Part shown: positions 27,538 through 36,575 of the stretch, piece after piece
How positions within the stretch are numbered: position 1 is the stretch's first letter
Layout: each line of letters begins with the position of its first letter
NCBI RefSeq assembly: GCF_900120375.1
Contig: NZ_LT635480.1
Location: 1,246,840 to 1,310,839 of the forward strand
Direction: 5' to 3'
Source: Ndongobacter massiliensis
GTDB taxonomy: Bacteria > Bacillota > Clostridia > Tissierellales > Peptoniphilaceae
DNA: 64,000 bases
Notes under the pieces: generated by a model
What the model was told of the DNA's origin: nothing
The model's input: the letters and a program-made list of their open reading frames with translations, nothing else
The model's database searches: none
Made by a program: the position numbers and the translations under genes

Positions 27538-27722
27538 TCATATCGTATCGTTTTTTGTATTATTTTGTTGATTTATTATTTTTTTTTATCTATTTTTCTC
27601 ATTATTTATCCTTTATATGATTCAATTTTGATATTTCCTATCATGATTTTTGTATTTTTTAATAAATTATTTGAACCTGTCTCCCATTGACATTATTTTT
27701 TTTATTAAGGAAAAAGTAAATT

Positions 27723-27750
27723 TTGGCTCCATTTTTTAAAATCCTATGAT
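27723..27750 (+). promoter_or_regulatory. putative promoter of the DeoR-type regulator gene
   Basis: TTGGCT, 16-bp spacer, TATGAT on the plus strand, about 65 bp before the chosen ATG. A second TTGACA lies upstream but lacks a matching -10 at the right distance. Confidence 0.45.
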
Positions 27751-27814
27751 ACAATATCTTCACGCCCGAGGAAAACTTTGGATTTCTCTAAGTCTGGTTA
27801 AAAAGAGGTATGAT

Positions 27815-28627
27815 ATGAAGTATCAAAGGCAAATTGATATGTTGCAATATATTATCAATCGACGCAAAGTTACCAACTCTGATCTACTGAAGCATTTCAA
27901 CATATCAAAAGCAACCTTAAATCGAGATCTTCGAGAACTTGAAAAAACTGGCAATATTGAAAAAGTGTACGGAGGCGCGCTTAGCAAGGTTGACGTCAGT
28001 GACTTTCAGATGCTAATTAAAGATAAAGAACAATTACATATTGATGCAAAAATTGGCATTGCTAAAATTGCGTGTTCTCTCATTCAACCCGTCGATACCA
28101 TTATCATCGACAGCGGTAGCACCATGTACTACTTCGCAAAGGAATTGTTGAAGTTGCAAAAACTTACCGATTTGACTGTTGTCACCAATGATTTGAAAGT
28201 GGCTTATACACTTTGTACACATCCTAATATTTCCATCATCATAACGGGTGGCATCAAACATAGCGACGGCTATGATCTCTATTGCGACCAAATTCCTGAA
28301 ATGGTGCGTTCGCTTCATATCAGCAAATATTTTGTTGCAACCAGTGCTTTTGACCTTGAGGTCGGCATTACACACACCAATTATAAAGATGTACAAATAA
28401 AAAAGACATTCATGAGCTATGCTGATGAAGTTCTTCTTTGTGCAGACAGTTCAAAAGAAGGTTTGCTAAAGCGCTTCCGAATCGGTGAAGTGAAAAGTGT
28501 GAATCGCCTAATCACAGATGATGGCATCAATACAGATCGCCTGCAAAAATATCGCGAATTAGGTATTGATGTACTCTTGGCGAAAAATAATTCTGCAGAT
28601 AGCCGCCCGATTGACGCGCAAGAATAA
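27815..28627 (+). CDS. DeoR-family transcriptional regulator of the PTS operon
   Basis: Sugar-metabolism repressor. N-terminal winged helix-turn-helix (about 5-58) contains the family's recognition pattern I-S-K-A-T-L-N-R-D-L-R-E-L. The C-terminal sensor (about 75-235) has the DeoRC D-S-G-S-T block and N-D-L motif that bind a sugar phosphate. The ATG at 27815 follows AAGAGG; an in-frame ATG at 27746 sits in the promoter. Divergent to the PTS operon and ending in a shared terminator, so local control of that operon is the likely role. 270 residues. Confidence 0.9.
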   Translation: MKYQRQIDMLQYIINRRKVTNSDLLKHFNISKATLNRDLRELEKTGNIEKVYGGALSKVDVSDFQMLIKDKEQLHIDAKIGIAKIACSLIQPVDTIIIDSGSTMYYFAKELLKLQKLTDLTVVTNDLKVAYTLCTHPNISIIITGGIKHSDGYDLYCDQIPEMVRSLHISKYFVATSAFDLEVGITHTNYKDVQIKKTFMSYADEVLLCADSSKEGLLKRFRIGEVKSVNRLITDDGINTDRLQKYRELGIDVLLAKNNSADSRPIDAQE

Positions 28628-28666
28628 GACACGCGTGCAAACGCCTTTTGTTTCTATTCTCACAAT

Positions 28667-28699
28667 AAAAAGAGGACAGAGTTAGCTGTCCCCTTTTTT
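28667..28699. terminator. bidirectional terminator between regulator and opp operon
   Basis: AAAAAGAGGACAG and CTGTCCCCTTTTT pair with one mismatch around a 6-nt loop, with T runs on both strands. It serves the regulator gene (plus) and oppA (minus). Confidence 0.88.
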
Positions 28700-28751
28700 A
28701 TTTCTGATAGAAAAGCACCCATTCTCTACTCGCTTCTAGAAAATTGGATGG

Positions 28752-30413
28752 TTATTCCTTCACCTCGGCATGCACGAAACGCAGGAAGCCCATCGCATCC
28801 ATGCTCCAGCCTTGGATCGACTTGCGCATCATAATGGCATTGCTGCGGTAGTATAGCGGAATGAACGGATAGTCTTTCATCAAAACATCTTCCGCTTCGC
28901 GCATAATTTCTACGCCTTTTGCGGCATCGGTTTCCGATTGTGCCTTCTGAACCAGCTCGTCGTATGCGGGATTGCTGTATCCGCTGTTATTGTTCGCGTC
29001 ATTGGTGCAGAAGAGCGGCAAAAAGCTCATCGGGTGCATGTAATCCGCGCTCCAGCCCATCGCACAAACTTCATAATTCATCGCTTTGACATCGTCATAG
29101 TATACAGGCCACTCTTTCGTGGAAATTTCGACATCAATGCCTAAATTCTGTTTCCACATCTGGGCGAGCGATTCAACAATCGATTTTACCTTGGGATCCG
29201 TATAGTAAGAAAGCTGCATGGTCGGGAAGCCTGCGCCGTCGGGGAAGCCCGCTTCCGCCAGCAGGGCTTTCGCCTTTTCCACATCCGCCTGCGGAAGGAT
29301 GCCGTAATTGCTGCGCCCCTCCGTATAATCCTTGCCGTCGACGCTGTAGCCCGGCGCAACCAGACCGGACGCTACTTCCGCGCCGCCCTGGAGCACGTTA
29401 TCAATAAGAGACTGCCGGTCCAGTGCTAAATTGAGCGCCTCGCGCACTTTCGGATTATCATATGGCGCCTTCTGGCAGTTGATTAGGTAATACGTCGTCG
29501 CATAGGACGGAAATTGGAAGAAATCTTCGCTCTCTGCCTTCAACCGCGGCACATCCGCATTTGGCACGCTGTTGATGCCATCGACGTCGCCACTTTCAAA
29601 GGCGGTCAACGCCGTCGCCTGATCTTTGATATAGCGGAATGTAATCTTCTGCAATTTTACATTCGCCGCATCCCAATAGTTTTCATTCTTTTCAAGGGTG
29701 ACGGACTCGCCCAACTTCATTTCTGTAATCTTAAACGGTCCGTTGGAAACATAAGTTTCCGGTTTCAGCGTCCACTTGTCGCCGTTGGCTTCAATCGTCT
29801 GTTTCTGCACCGGATAGAATGACCACATGCCCAGCATATTCACGAAATACGGGGCCGGTTTGGTGAGGTGAAAAACAAGTGTCTCAGCATCCGGCGCTTC
29901 AACGCCCAGCGTGCCGCTGCCCGTATCAAAGATTTCCTTGGCGCCTGCAATATAATCCAGTAAAAAGTCGACATACTGTGCGCCGGTTTCCGGCTTCAAC
30001 ATGCGTTCATAGGAATAGATAAAGTCTTCCGAACTGAAGTCGGAACCGTCGCTCCACTTGAGCCCCTTGCGCAGGTGGAAGGTGTATGTAAGTCCGTCGT
30101 CCGATACTTCCCATCCCTCGGAAATGCCGGGCACCAATTCCCCCTTCTCATTCGTCGTGACCAAACCTTCAAAACAGTTGATCAAAAACGGAGCGGCAAA
30201 GGTGTTGTTCGTTACATTCGGATCCAGCCCGTCCGGCTCATTCGAGAGCACATAGGTAATCTCCTGCGCCGATGCCGCGCTCTCCGAAGAAGCCTCCGCG
30301 CTGTTGGTGGCAGAATCCATACTCTCCCCGGAGCTTTCCTTCCCCCCATTCCCACAGGAGGTCAGCAGAGCTAGGGCGCAAAGCCATGCTACAACACGCA
30401 ATTTCTTTTTCAT
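28752..30413 (-). CDS. oppA: oligopeptide ABC transporter substrate-binding lipoprotein
   Basis: Extracellular peptide-binding protein of SBP family 5, anchored through a lipobox L-T-S-C (Cys20) after a K-K-K-L-R signal peptide. A Ser/Ala-rich linker follows, then the family landmarks G-L-T-Y-T-F-H-L-R-K-G-L-K-W-S-D-G (near 110) and the C-terminal Y-P-F-I-P-L-Y-Y-R. Unusually it is the last gene of the opp operon, separated from oppF by 163 nt. That gap contains a small hairpin (30482-30499) and could hold a further promoter or a processing site that adjusts the binding protein level. 553 residues. Confidence 0.94.
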   Translation of the reverse strand: MKKKLRVVAWLCALALLTSCGNGGKESSGESMDSATNSAEASSESAASAQEITYVLSNEPDGLDPNVTNNTFAAPFLINCFEGLVTTNEKGELVPGISEGWEVSDDGLTYTFHLRKGLKWSDGSDFSSEDFIYSYERMLKPETGAQYVDFLLDYIAGAKEIFDTGSGTLGVEAPDAETLVFHLTKPAPYFVNMLGMWSFYPVQKQTIEANGDKWTLKPETYVSNGPFKITEMKLGESVTLEKNENYWDAANVKLQKITFRYIKDQATALTAFESGDVDGINSVPNADVPRLKAESEDFFQFPSYATTYYLINCQKAPYDNPKVREALNLALDRQSLIDNVLQGGAEVASGLVAPGYSVDGKDYTEGRSNYGILPQADVEKAKALLAEAGFPDGAGFPTMQLSYYTDPKVKSIVESLAQMWKQNLGIDVEISTKEWPVYYDDVKAMNYEVCAMGWSADYMHPMSFLPLFCTNDANNNSGYSNPAYDELVQKAQSETDAAKGVEIMREAEDVLMKDYPFIPLYYRSNAIMMRKSIQGWSMDAMGFLRFVHAEVKE

Positions 30414-30576
30414 GATTCTCTCCTTATATATCTATTTGTATCATTCCTACAGAACCCAAACGACGAGCCGAACGTAAAGGCGTCGATCTGCTCATCGACC
30501 GCGCGGTTCCGTTTGCGGTCAATTCTTGTTTTGCTGACGATGTCATGCATCATTACGGTAGCTTGGCGCCGCCTTC

Positions 30577-31611
30577 CTATTGCATCCCCACCGTTTGCAT
30601 TGGTGCCGTAGCCTCTTGGGGTAGCACGGTCGCCTGGCGCGATGCCGCCTGATAAAGGTGACAGGCAACAAAGTGTCCCGTATCCACTTCCTGCAAATCC
30701 GGTTCGACGGCGTGACATTGTTGCATTGCATACGGACAGCGGTTTTGGAACCGACACCCGGCCGGCAAATCAATGGGGCTCGGCAAATCCCCCTGTATTG
30801 CCACTTCCCGATCGATCACGCGATGCGTGGGATCCGGCTGCGGAACGCTTTTCAGCAAGCCTTGGGTATACGGATGCAGCGGATTGCGATACACCTCTTC
30901 TGCTGCGCAATGTTCGACCAATTTCCCCAAATACATGACGCCGACATCATCTGACACATAGCGCACCATCGACAAGTCATGCGCAATGAAAAGATAGGAA
31001 AGCCCGAATTCCGACTGCAACTGCGAGAGAAGGTTGACAATTTGTGCCTGAATGCTGACGTCCAGTGCAGAAATCGGTTCATCGCAGATGATAAGCTGCG
31101 GGCGCAATATGATCGCACGCGCAATACCGATGCGCTGGCGCTGTCCCCCGGAAAACTCATGCGCATACCGCCCGGCGTGCTCCCTTGAAAGACCGACCCT
31201 CTCAAGCATGGCATACACACGATCATCCTCTTCTTTTTTCGAAGCGCAGACATGGTGGGCTTCCAGCGGTTCCGCAATAATATCCCGGACGGTCATGCGC
31301 GCATTCAGCGATGCATACGGATCCTGGAAAATCATCTGCATCTTCTTGCGATGGGGAAACAATTCACGCGTTTTCATGCGCGTAATATCCACTCCGTCCA
31401 AAAGGATCTGTCCGGCATCCGGCTCGTAAATCCGAATGACCGTACGCGCCGTACTGCTCTTTCCGCAGCCGCTCTCCCCGACCAGACCCAGCGTCTTCCC
31501 TTTTGCAATGGAAAAACTGACATCATCCACTGCGTGAATAAATCGCCCTTTTCTGCCGCGTACCGGAAAATATTTTCGGAGATTTTTTACTTCAAGAATT
31601 TTTTCCGTCAT
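30577..31611 (-). CDS. oppF: oligopeptide ABC transporter ATPase OppF
   Basis: One of the two nucleotide-binding subunits of the peptide importer. Walker A G-E-S-G-C-G-K-S-S lies near residue 43 and signature F-S-G-G-Q-R-Q-R-I-G near 155. Walker B is L-I-I-C-D-E-P, with switch His in I-A-H-D-L-S. The C-terminal oligopeptide/dipeptide domain has the C-x-n-C-P-Y Fe-S-type cysteine pattern (G-C-R-F-Q-N-R-C-P-Y). The ATG at 31611 follows GAGGGGCGGA; a longer in-frame ORF reaching 31836 lies inside oppD and is rejected. Overlaps oppD by 20 nt. 344 residues. Confidence 0.94.
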   Translation of the reverse strand: MTEKILEVKNLRKYFPVRGRKGRFIHAVDDVSFSIAKGKTLGLVGESGCGKSSTARTVIRIYEPDAGQILLDGVDITRMKTRELFPHRKKMQMIFQDPYASLNARMTVRDIIAEPLEAHHVCASKKEEDDRVYAMLERVGLSREHAGRYAHEFSGGQRQRIGIARAIILRPQLIICDEPISALDVSIQAQIVNLLSQLQSEFGLSYLFIAHDLSMVRYVSDDVGVMYLGKLVEHCAAEEVYRNPLHPYTQGLLKSVPQPDPTHRVIDREVAIQGDLPSPIDLPAGCRFQNRCPYAMQQCHAVEPDLQEVDTGHFVACHLYQAASRQATVLPQEATAPMQTVGMQ

Positions 31612-32698
31612 TCCGCCCCTCCTCTTCTTTGCAGGATTCGACCGGTACCTGTGCAGGCGTCGGACTCTCCGAAGCAACTTCCACCCGAGGGCGATGTCCT
31701 GCAAAGGGATTACCACTTTGCGCAAGTCCTGTTTCCGTTTGCAGCCAACACCGGCTGAAATGCGCCTCCTGCACCGGAACCAACGGGGGCAGGTACTGCG
31801 CGCAAATGTTTCGCGCATAGGGACAACGCGGTGCAAACGGACAACCGACCGGCGGTTTTAACATATCCGGCGGCGACCCCGGAATCGAATGCAACGGATC
31901 GCTTTTTTTCGACCCCGCCTTGGGCACGGATTGAAACAACCCCATCGTATACGGGTGCTGCGGTCGTACAAACAGCGCTTCGATGCCCGCCTCTTCCATT
32001 ACCATGCCACCGTACATCACCAAGACGCGATTGCAAAGTTGTGCCACAACAGACAGATCATGCGTAACGAAGAGAATCGCCATCTGATTTTTGCGCTGCA
32101 GCTCAGCCAAAAGGCGCAAAATCTGATCCTGCACGGTCACATCCAGAGCGGTGGTCGGCTCGTCGGCAATGAGAATTTTCGGACGCAGGGCAAGCGCCAT
32201 GGCAATCATTACGCGCTGGCGCATCCCACCGGAAAATTCATGCGGATAGGAATCAAAACGCCGCTCCGCTTCGGGAATGCGCACCATGTCCAAAAGCTCG
32301 ATGACCCGTGCACGAAGCCCTTTGGCGTCCAATCCTTTTTCGTGAATCGTGATCATCTCCGCCACCTGTTTTCCGATGGTCATCAACGGATTCAATGAGC
32401 TCATCGGATCCTGAAAAATCATGGCGATCTCTTTGCCGCGGATTTTCCGCAGCTCGCGCGCGGGCAATTGCAGCAGGTCTTTCCCTTCAAAGAAAATTTC
32501 GCCCTGCTTCACATAGGCATTCGGCGCATTCAGCCCCAAAATGCTCATGTTCGTCACGCTCTTACCGCTGCCGCTTTCCCCGACGATGCCTAGGGTATCG
32601 CCCGGTTCCAACGTAAACGACACCCCGCGCACTGCTTGGACTTCACCGGCCTGTGTCACAAAAGAGGTCTGCAAATTTTTCACCTGTAATAAGGACAT
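31592..32698 (-). CDS. oppD: oligopeptide ABC transporter ATPase OppD
   Basis: Second ATPase of the importer: Walker [10 protein letters not shown] (about 39-47), signature F-S-G-G-M-R-Q-R-V, Walker B I-L-I-A-D-E-P-T, switch His in V-T-H-D-L-S. The C-terminal oligopeptide domain carries [11 protein letters not shown] tail of about 45 residues beyond the usual end is polar and rich in Glu, Pro and Ser. RBS GGAGGGATGC. 368 residues. Confidence 0.94.
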   Translation of the reverse strand: MSLLQVKNLQTSFVTQAGEVQAVRGVSFTLEPGDTLGIVGESGSGKSVTNMSILGLNAPNAYVKQGEIFFEGKDLLQLPARELRKIRGKEIAMIFQDPMSSLNPLMTIGKQVAEMITIHEKGLDAKGLRARVIELLDMVRIPEAERRFDSYPHEFSGGMRQRVMIAMALALRPKILIADEPTTALDVTVQDQILRLLAELQRKNQMAILFVTHDLSVVAQLCNRVLVMYGGMVMEEAGIEALFVRPQHPYTMGLFQSVPKAGSKKSDPLHSIPGSPPDMLKPPVGCPFAPRCPYARNICAQYLPPLVPVQEAHFSRCWLQTETGLAQSGNPFAGHRPRVEVASESPTPAQVPVESCKEEEGRNDGKNS

Positions 32699-32707
32699 GC
32701 ATCCCTC

Positions 32708-33901
32708 CTATTTCTTCAGTTTGGGGTCGAGTGCATCGCGCAGTCCGTCCCCGACGTAGTTAAACGAAAACATGATGATGCAGATCACCAGCGACGGCAA
32801 AAACAGCTGATATGGCGCCGATTTCAGCGTCTGAATGCTATCGTTACACATCGTGCCGAGGCTCGCCATCGGCGGTGCGATGCCCAGCCCGATAAAACTC
32901 AAAAAAGCTTCCATAAAAATGGCGGACGGAATGAGCATGGTCGCCGTGACGAGAATCGGTCCCATCATATTCGGCAGCGCGTGGCGTAAAAGAATCGTTC
33001 GCGCCGAAGAACCGATGGTCTTAGCCGCCAGGATAAATTCCTGATCTTTCATGGCAAAGACCTGCCCACGCACCACTTGGGCCATGGTCACCCAATACAC
33101 ACTCGATAGCGCCACAACAATGCTCAACAGGCCACTGTCCAAAAATACCATGAGCAAAATGACATACAGGGTAAGCGGTATCGTGCTGATAATATCGACA
33201 ATGCGCATCATAATGATATCCGTCATGCCGCCGACATAGCCCGAAATGCCACCGTACACGATGCCGATCGTCATATTGACGAGCGTCGCCACCAACGCCA
33301 CGAAGAGTGACACGCGTGTGCCGAACATCAACCGGGCCATGATGTCGCGTCCGAGCATATCCGAGCCCAAAAGATACTCTGGATTCCACATCTTTTTCAC
33401 AGCCGCAACCGTCCCGTTTGCGTCCTGTACTTCCTGCGGTTTTTTGGCATAAAATAATTTCAACGGTCCGTCCTTTGTTTCGAAAAGGAGCGAGCGTTCC
33501 ACAAGGTCTTCCGAACCGCCCGACAAGGCTTCTTCTAAATTCCCTGCCTCGTCAAAAGGCAACAATTTCAAGCCTTGTGTCACATAGTAGCACTTGCCGT
33601 TTACTTCATGCACCGTCAAAAACGGTGGCAAATTCGCATAATCCAAATTCTGTCGATCATAGGTGTGTTCCGTGAACAGCGGTCCAACAAAGGCAAAAAG
33701 TGTAAGCAGGAAAATAACAATCAGACCTATCAGCGCACTGGTTTTATGACGAAAACGGAACCAGACATCCGCGGCAAAAGTGCGTTTTTTCCCATAAATC
33801 TTTTCGCGAAGCGTGTGCCCCGCATCCCACTTTTCCCAAGCGCCCGGCATCTGTTCCGGATTTTCAGAACCCGCAAGACCGTTTTTTTCGATTCGATCCA
33901 T
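32708..33901 (-). CDS. oppC: oligopeptide ABC transporter permease OppC
   Basis: Membrane subunit of the importer. N-terminal OppC_N helix at about 50-75 is followed by a roughly 120-residue extracytoplasmic insert, then the permease core (about 190-395). The core has the ATPase-docking EAA loop around A-A-K-T-I-G-S-S-A-R-T-I-L. The insert makes it longer (397) than typical OppC (about 300); such loops are common in Firmicutes. It follows oppB by 8 nt. Confidence 0.93.
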   Translation of the reverse strand: MDRIEKNGLAGSENPEQMPGAWEKWDAGHTLREKIYGKKRTFAADVWFRFRHKTSALIGLIVIFLLTLFAFVGPLFTEHTYDRQNLDYANLPPFLTVHEVNGKCYYVTQGLKLLPFDEAGNLEEALSGGSEDLVERSLLFETKDGPLKLFYAKKPQEVQDANGTVAAVKKMWNPEYLLGSDMLGRDIMARLMFGTRVSLFVALVATLVNMTIGIVYGGISGYVGGMTDIIMMRIVDIISTIPLTLYVILLMVFLDSGLLSIVVALSSVYWVTMAQVVRGQVFAMKDQEFILAAKTIGSSARTILLRHALPNMMGPILVTATMLIPSAIFMEAFLSFIGLGIAPPMASLGTMCNDSIQTLKSAPYQLFLPSLVICIIMFSFNYVGDGLRDALDPKLKK

Positions 33902-33909
33902 AGCGCCCC

Positions 33910-34830
33910 CTAATCGTACAAGCGAATGCGCGGATCAATGAGTACATAAAACAAATCCACGACTAAAATCATAGCAATGAGAAAAGTTGCATAGAAAATT
34001 GTCATACCCATAATGGCGGTATAGTCGCGCTGTGAGACACTGTCCACGAAGTACACCCCCATGCCAGGAATGGCAAAAATCTTTTCAATGACGAAGCTGC
34101 CCGTCAGGAGACCTGCAATACTGGGTCCTAAAATCGTAACCACCGGCAGCAACGAGTTGCGTAGTGCGTGCTTAAAGATCACCCCTGTTTCGCTCAGCCC
34201 CTTGGCACGCGCGGTTCGTATGTAATCCTGATTCATCACTTCCAGCAAACTGCTGCGCATCAGCCGCGCGATAAAGCTCATCGAATACCCGCCAAGCGCC
34301 AACACGGGTAAAATATACCCGCTTGCCTTATCCAATCCGTAAACGGGCGTCCACTCCAGGCGATACGAGAAAAAATACATGAGAATCGTCGCTAATACAA
34401 AGGAGGGAATGGTCACACCCAATGTCGCCAATGTCATAACGAAGGCATCCTGCCATCGGCCATTTTTTAATGCCGCCCATATGCCCAAGGGAATCGCGGA
34501 AAGAAGAATGAAGAGGATGGTGATGCCGCCCAATTTTGCTGAAACCGGAAAGCCCTTTTCAATAAAATCGTTAACGGTCTTTCCCGGGTACTTCAATGAC
34601 GGTCCGAAATCAAATCGCAGTACGCCCCCCAGGTAATCAAAGAACTGTTTAGGAAGTGGATCGTTCAGATGATACTTTTCATTCATCGCCGCCTCGACCC
34701 GCGGATTTAACTTCTTTTCCCGCGAAAACGGACCACCCTCGACGGAGTGCATGAGAATAAATGTCAACAGCATGACAAAAAAGAGCGTAATGACCATAAT
34801 TCCCAGCCGTTTCAACAAATAGCGCGCCAT
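33910..34830 (-). CDS. oppB: oligopeptide ABC transporter permease OppB
   Basis: First gene of the operon and membrane partner of OppC. Begins M-A-R-Y-L-L-K-R-L-G-I at 34830 behind AAAGGAG. A hydrophobic segment lies at 8-30, then the extracytoplasmic loop with the L-N-D-P-L-P-K-Q-F pattern. Five further helices include the EAA loop (R-T-A-R-A-K-G-L-S-E near 205). An in-frame ATG at 34899 overlaps the promoter and is rejected. 306 residues, standard. Confidence 0.94.
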   Translation of the reverse strand: MARYLLKRLGIMVITLFFVMLLTFILMHSVEGGPFSREKKLNPRVEAAMNEKYHLNDPLPKQFFDYLGGVLRFDFGPSLKYPGKTVNDFIEKGFPVSAKLGGITILFILLSAIPLGIWAALKNGRWQDAFVMTLATLGVTIPSFVLATILMYFFSYRLEWTPVYGLDKASGYILPVLALGGYSMSFIARLMRSSLLEVMNQDYIRTARAKGLSETGVIFKHALRNSLLPVVTILGPSIAGLLTGSFVIEKIFAIPGMGVYFVDSVSQRDYTAIMGMTIFYATFLIAMILVVDLFYVLIDPRIRLYD

Positions 34831-34880
34831 ACGTTTCTCCTTTCCAAGTACTTTAGCAAGATGCTGTGATAATGTTTCGC

Positions 34881-34909
34881 ATTGTATCTCATTTTTCAAA
34901 AAAATTCAA
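34881..34909 (-). promoter_or_regulatory. promoter of the opp operon
   Basis: TTGAAT, 17-bp spacer, TACAAT on the minus strand, about 50 bp before the oppB start. No CodY-like or other palindrome was clear to me. Confidence 0.8.
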
Positions 34910-34965
34910 TACATCATCACAATGCCGTGATTGACCTTGGAAAATGGACGAGATCCGGCTACTAT

Positions 34966-34990
34966 GCAAAAATCCTCGAAACGAGGACTT
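34966..34990 (-). terminator. intrinsic terminator after the HMA-domain gene
   Basis: Minus strand TCCTCG-TTT-CGAGGA followed by TTTTTG. It ends the mscS/DUF951/HMA transcript ahead of the opp promoter. Confidence 0.8.
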
Positions 34991-35035
34991 TTGTCCGGGC
35001 TTCGAGGATTTACGCTTTCAAAATTGATGCCGGTA

Positions 35036-35281
35036 TTATTCTTCCACATAGGTGACGCCCGTGCATTCATAGCCGGTGTCCGTAATCGCCTTTTCCAGCG
35101 CCGATTCCATCCCCTTCGGTGCGTGCACGGTCGCCTTTTTGGCTTTCCGATCTACCTTTGCGGATTCCACCCCCGGGATATTCCGCAACGCCTGTGCAAT
35201 ATGCGCCGCACAATGGTCGCAGTGCATACCCTCCACGCCAATTTCATAACGCGGACCTGACTCTTTTTTATTCCACAACAT
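35036..35281 (-). CDS. heavy-metal-associated domain protein (CopZ-like metallochaperone)
   Basis: Single ferredoxin-fold HMA domain with the metal-binding G-M-H-C-D-H-C loop near residue 17, the Cu(I)/Zn(II) site of CopZ-type chaperones and P-type ATPase N-termini. The ATG at 35281 (M-L-W-N-K-K) has AAGGAG six nt upstream and gives 81 residues; longer in-frame starts lack this. No copper ATPase or CsoR lies in the window, so the partner must be elsewhere. Third gene after mscS and the DUF951 gene. Confidence 0.88.
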   Translation of the reverse strand: MLWNKKESGPRYEIGVEGMHCDHCAAHIAQALRNIPGVESAKVDRKAKKATVHAPKGMESALEKAITDTGYECTGVTYVEE

Positions 35282-35301
35282 CACATGCTCCTTTCGCATT
35301 T

Positions 35302-35523
35302 TCATTGGTGTGCGATATCTGCTCGTAATGAGCGCCATGTTCCATTTTCCAGGCGAACAGTTCGCACCTGTTTTTCAAAAGCGGGGCGTTTCAGCCAAAT
35401 CACCCGCCCGCAGCCGCAACAAAGCAGTTTGATCTCGACCCCCGTGCGTTGAATACACCATTCGTTGGTGCCGCAGGGATGACCCTTTTTCAGTGTCACA
35501 TGATTTCCGACGCTATAGTGCAT
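35302..35523 (-). CDS. DUF951 family protein
   Basis: 73-residue basic protein of the Firmicute DUF951 family, of unknown function. Recognised by the opening Y-S-V-G-N-H-V-T-L-K-K-G-H-P-C-G-T-N-E-W and the central C-C-G-C-G-R-V-I-W-L-K-R. It has several conserved cysteines that could bind a metal. The ATG at 35523 overlaps the end of mscS; a longer in-frame ORF reading inside mscS is rejected. In many Firmicutes this gene follows an mscS gene, as here. Confidence 0.85.
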   Translation of the reverse strand: MHYSVGNHVTLKKGHPCGTNEWCIQRTGVEIKLLCCGCGRVIWLKRPAFEKQVRTVRLENGTWRSLRADIAHQ

Positions 35524-35524
35524 A

Positions 35525-36373
35525 TCAATTTCCCTGCTGCGCCGCTTCGAACAAAACGGCGTCCTTATCCGGCGCGCTGCCTTCGTCATACGCGCCGGCG
35601 TCCCGCAGGCGCTGCAGCAAATCCTGTCGAATGTGCCGTGCGCCCGCCCAACGATCATCCGGCTTACTCTCCGCCCCAATCAGAACGCGGTAGGAAAAGC
35701 GATTCACCGCCTCCACTCCGATAAAATAAGGGGGCATCGTAAACAGTCCGGTTTCCCGACACGCGGCGCTGCATTTTTCAATGAGCGGCAGCAGCTTCGC
35801 CAAGGGAAAGGTATTTGGCACCTCGATGCTTGCATCGGCGCGATTTGCCCGCCGCTGAAAATTGGAAACAATTTGAATCTTGGAATTGGGGATGGAGTGC
35901 AATGCGCCCGAGTAGGCGCGCACCGTTGTCCGCCGCAATCCGATCGTTTCCACATTGCCCTCAATATCGCCGATTTTCACATAATCCCCGACGTCAAACT
36001 GATCTTCCAGCAAAATAAAACTGCCGGTAATGACATCGGCGACGATGGACTGTGCGCCGAAAGCCAAGGCAATGCCGCCGATGCCGGCGGTGGCAAGAAA
36101 AGATCCCGTCCGCACGCCCCAGGTTTCTAAAATGAAACTCAACGCAAGGATCAAAAGGATCACCCGGGTAACGCGGTAAAGCGCACCCAGCACCGTTTTT
36201 TTCTTCCGCGGCGATACGCTGGACAGCCGCACATTTCCGATGTGCTCCAAAAAACGCCGCACCACAAAAAGAGCGACCAAAAAGAGGCCGATGATAAAGA
36301 TCGTTACCAACAGCTGATACAGCCAAGGCGTATTCTGTTGCAATTCCCCAATCACTTGTCCGAATGTGTACAT
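35525..36373 (-). CDS. small-conductance mechanosensitive channel, MscS family
   Basis: Homoheptameric tension-gated channel. Three hydrophobic segments (about 18-40, 65-85, 92-118) precede the pore-lining TM3, with glycine/alanine-rich G-I-G-G-I-A-L-A-F-G-A. The MscS beta domain follows (D-Y-V-K-I-G-D-I-E-G, about 150) and a C-terminal alpha/beta domain. 282 residues, close to E. coli MscS and B. subtilis YkuT. First gene of an operon with the DUF951 and HMA genes. Confidence 0.94.
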   Translation of the reverse strand: MYTFGQVIGELQQNTPWLYQLLVTIFIIGLFLVALFVVRRFLEHIGNVRLSSVSPRKKKTVLGALYRVTRVILLILALSFILETWGVRTGSFLATAGIGGIALAFGAQSIVADVITGSFILLEDQFDVGDYVKIGDIEGNVETIGLRRTTVRAYSGALHSIPNSKIQIVSNFQRRANRADASIEVPNTFPLAKLLPLIEKCSAACRETGLFTMPPYFIGVEAVNRFSYRVLIGAESKPDDRWAGARHIRQDLLQRLRDAGAYDEGSAPDKDAVLFEAAQQGN

Positions 36374-36413
36374 GTGCTCCCCTTTCCTGCTACTTTTCCC
36401 GACGGATGACAGA

Positions 36414-36419
36414 AGTATA
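36414..36419 (-). promoter_or_regulatory. extended -10 promoter of mscS operon
   Basis: Minus strand TGG-TATACT about 40 bp before the mscS start. The -35 is poor, but the TGN extension supports it. Confidence 0.55.
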
Positions 36420-36523
36420 CCACGGATTGCCTTCTACGCGGAAATGACCGGTCTAGGAAAGGTGGTGATTTTTCTCAGGCGTTTGGATGCGACAAGGTAA
36501 ACGAGTCGCTTTGACATGTTGTC

Positions 36524-36562
36524 AAAAAAAGCGGATCCCCAGAAAAAACAGGGATCCGCTTC
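36524..36562 (-). terminator. intrinsic terminator after rubrerythrin
   Basis: AAGCGGATCCC and GGGGATCCGCTT pair around a T-rich 10-nt loop, followed by TTTTT on the minus strand. Very stable, just after the rubrerythrin stop. Confidence 0.92.
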
Positions 36563-36575
36563 CTTACAAATGGCA

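Noticed and set aside
30410-30757. 115-codon ORF between oppF and oppA
   Set aside because: Overlaps oppF antisense-free in another frame, lacks a ribosome site, and has an Arg-rich nonsense-like translation.
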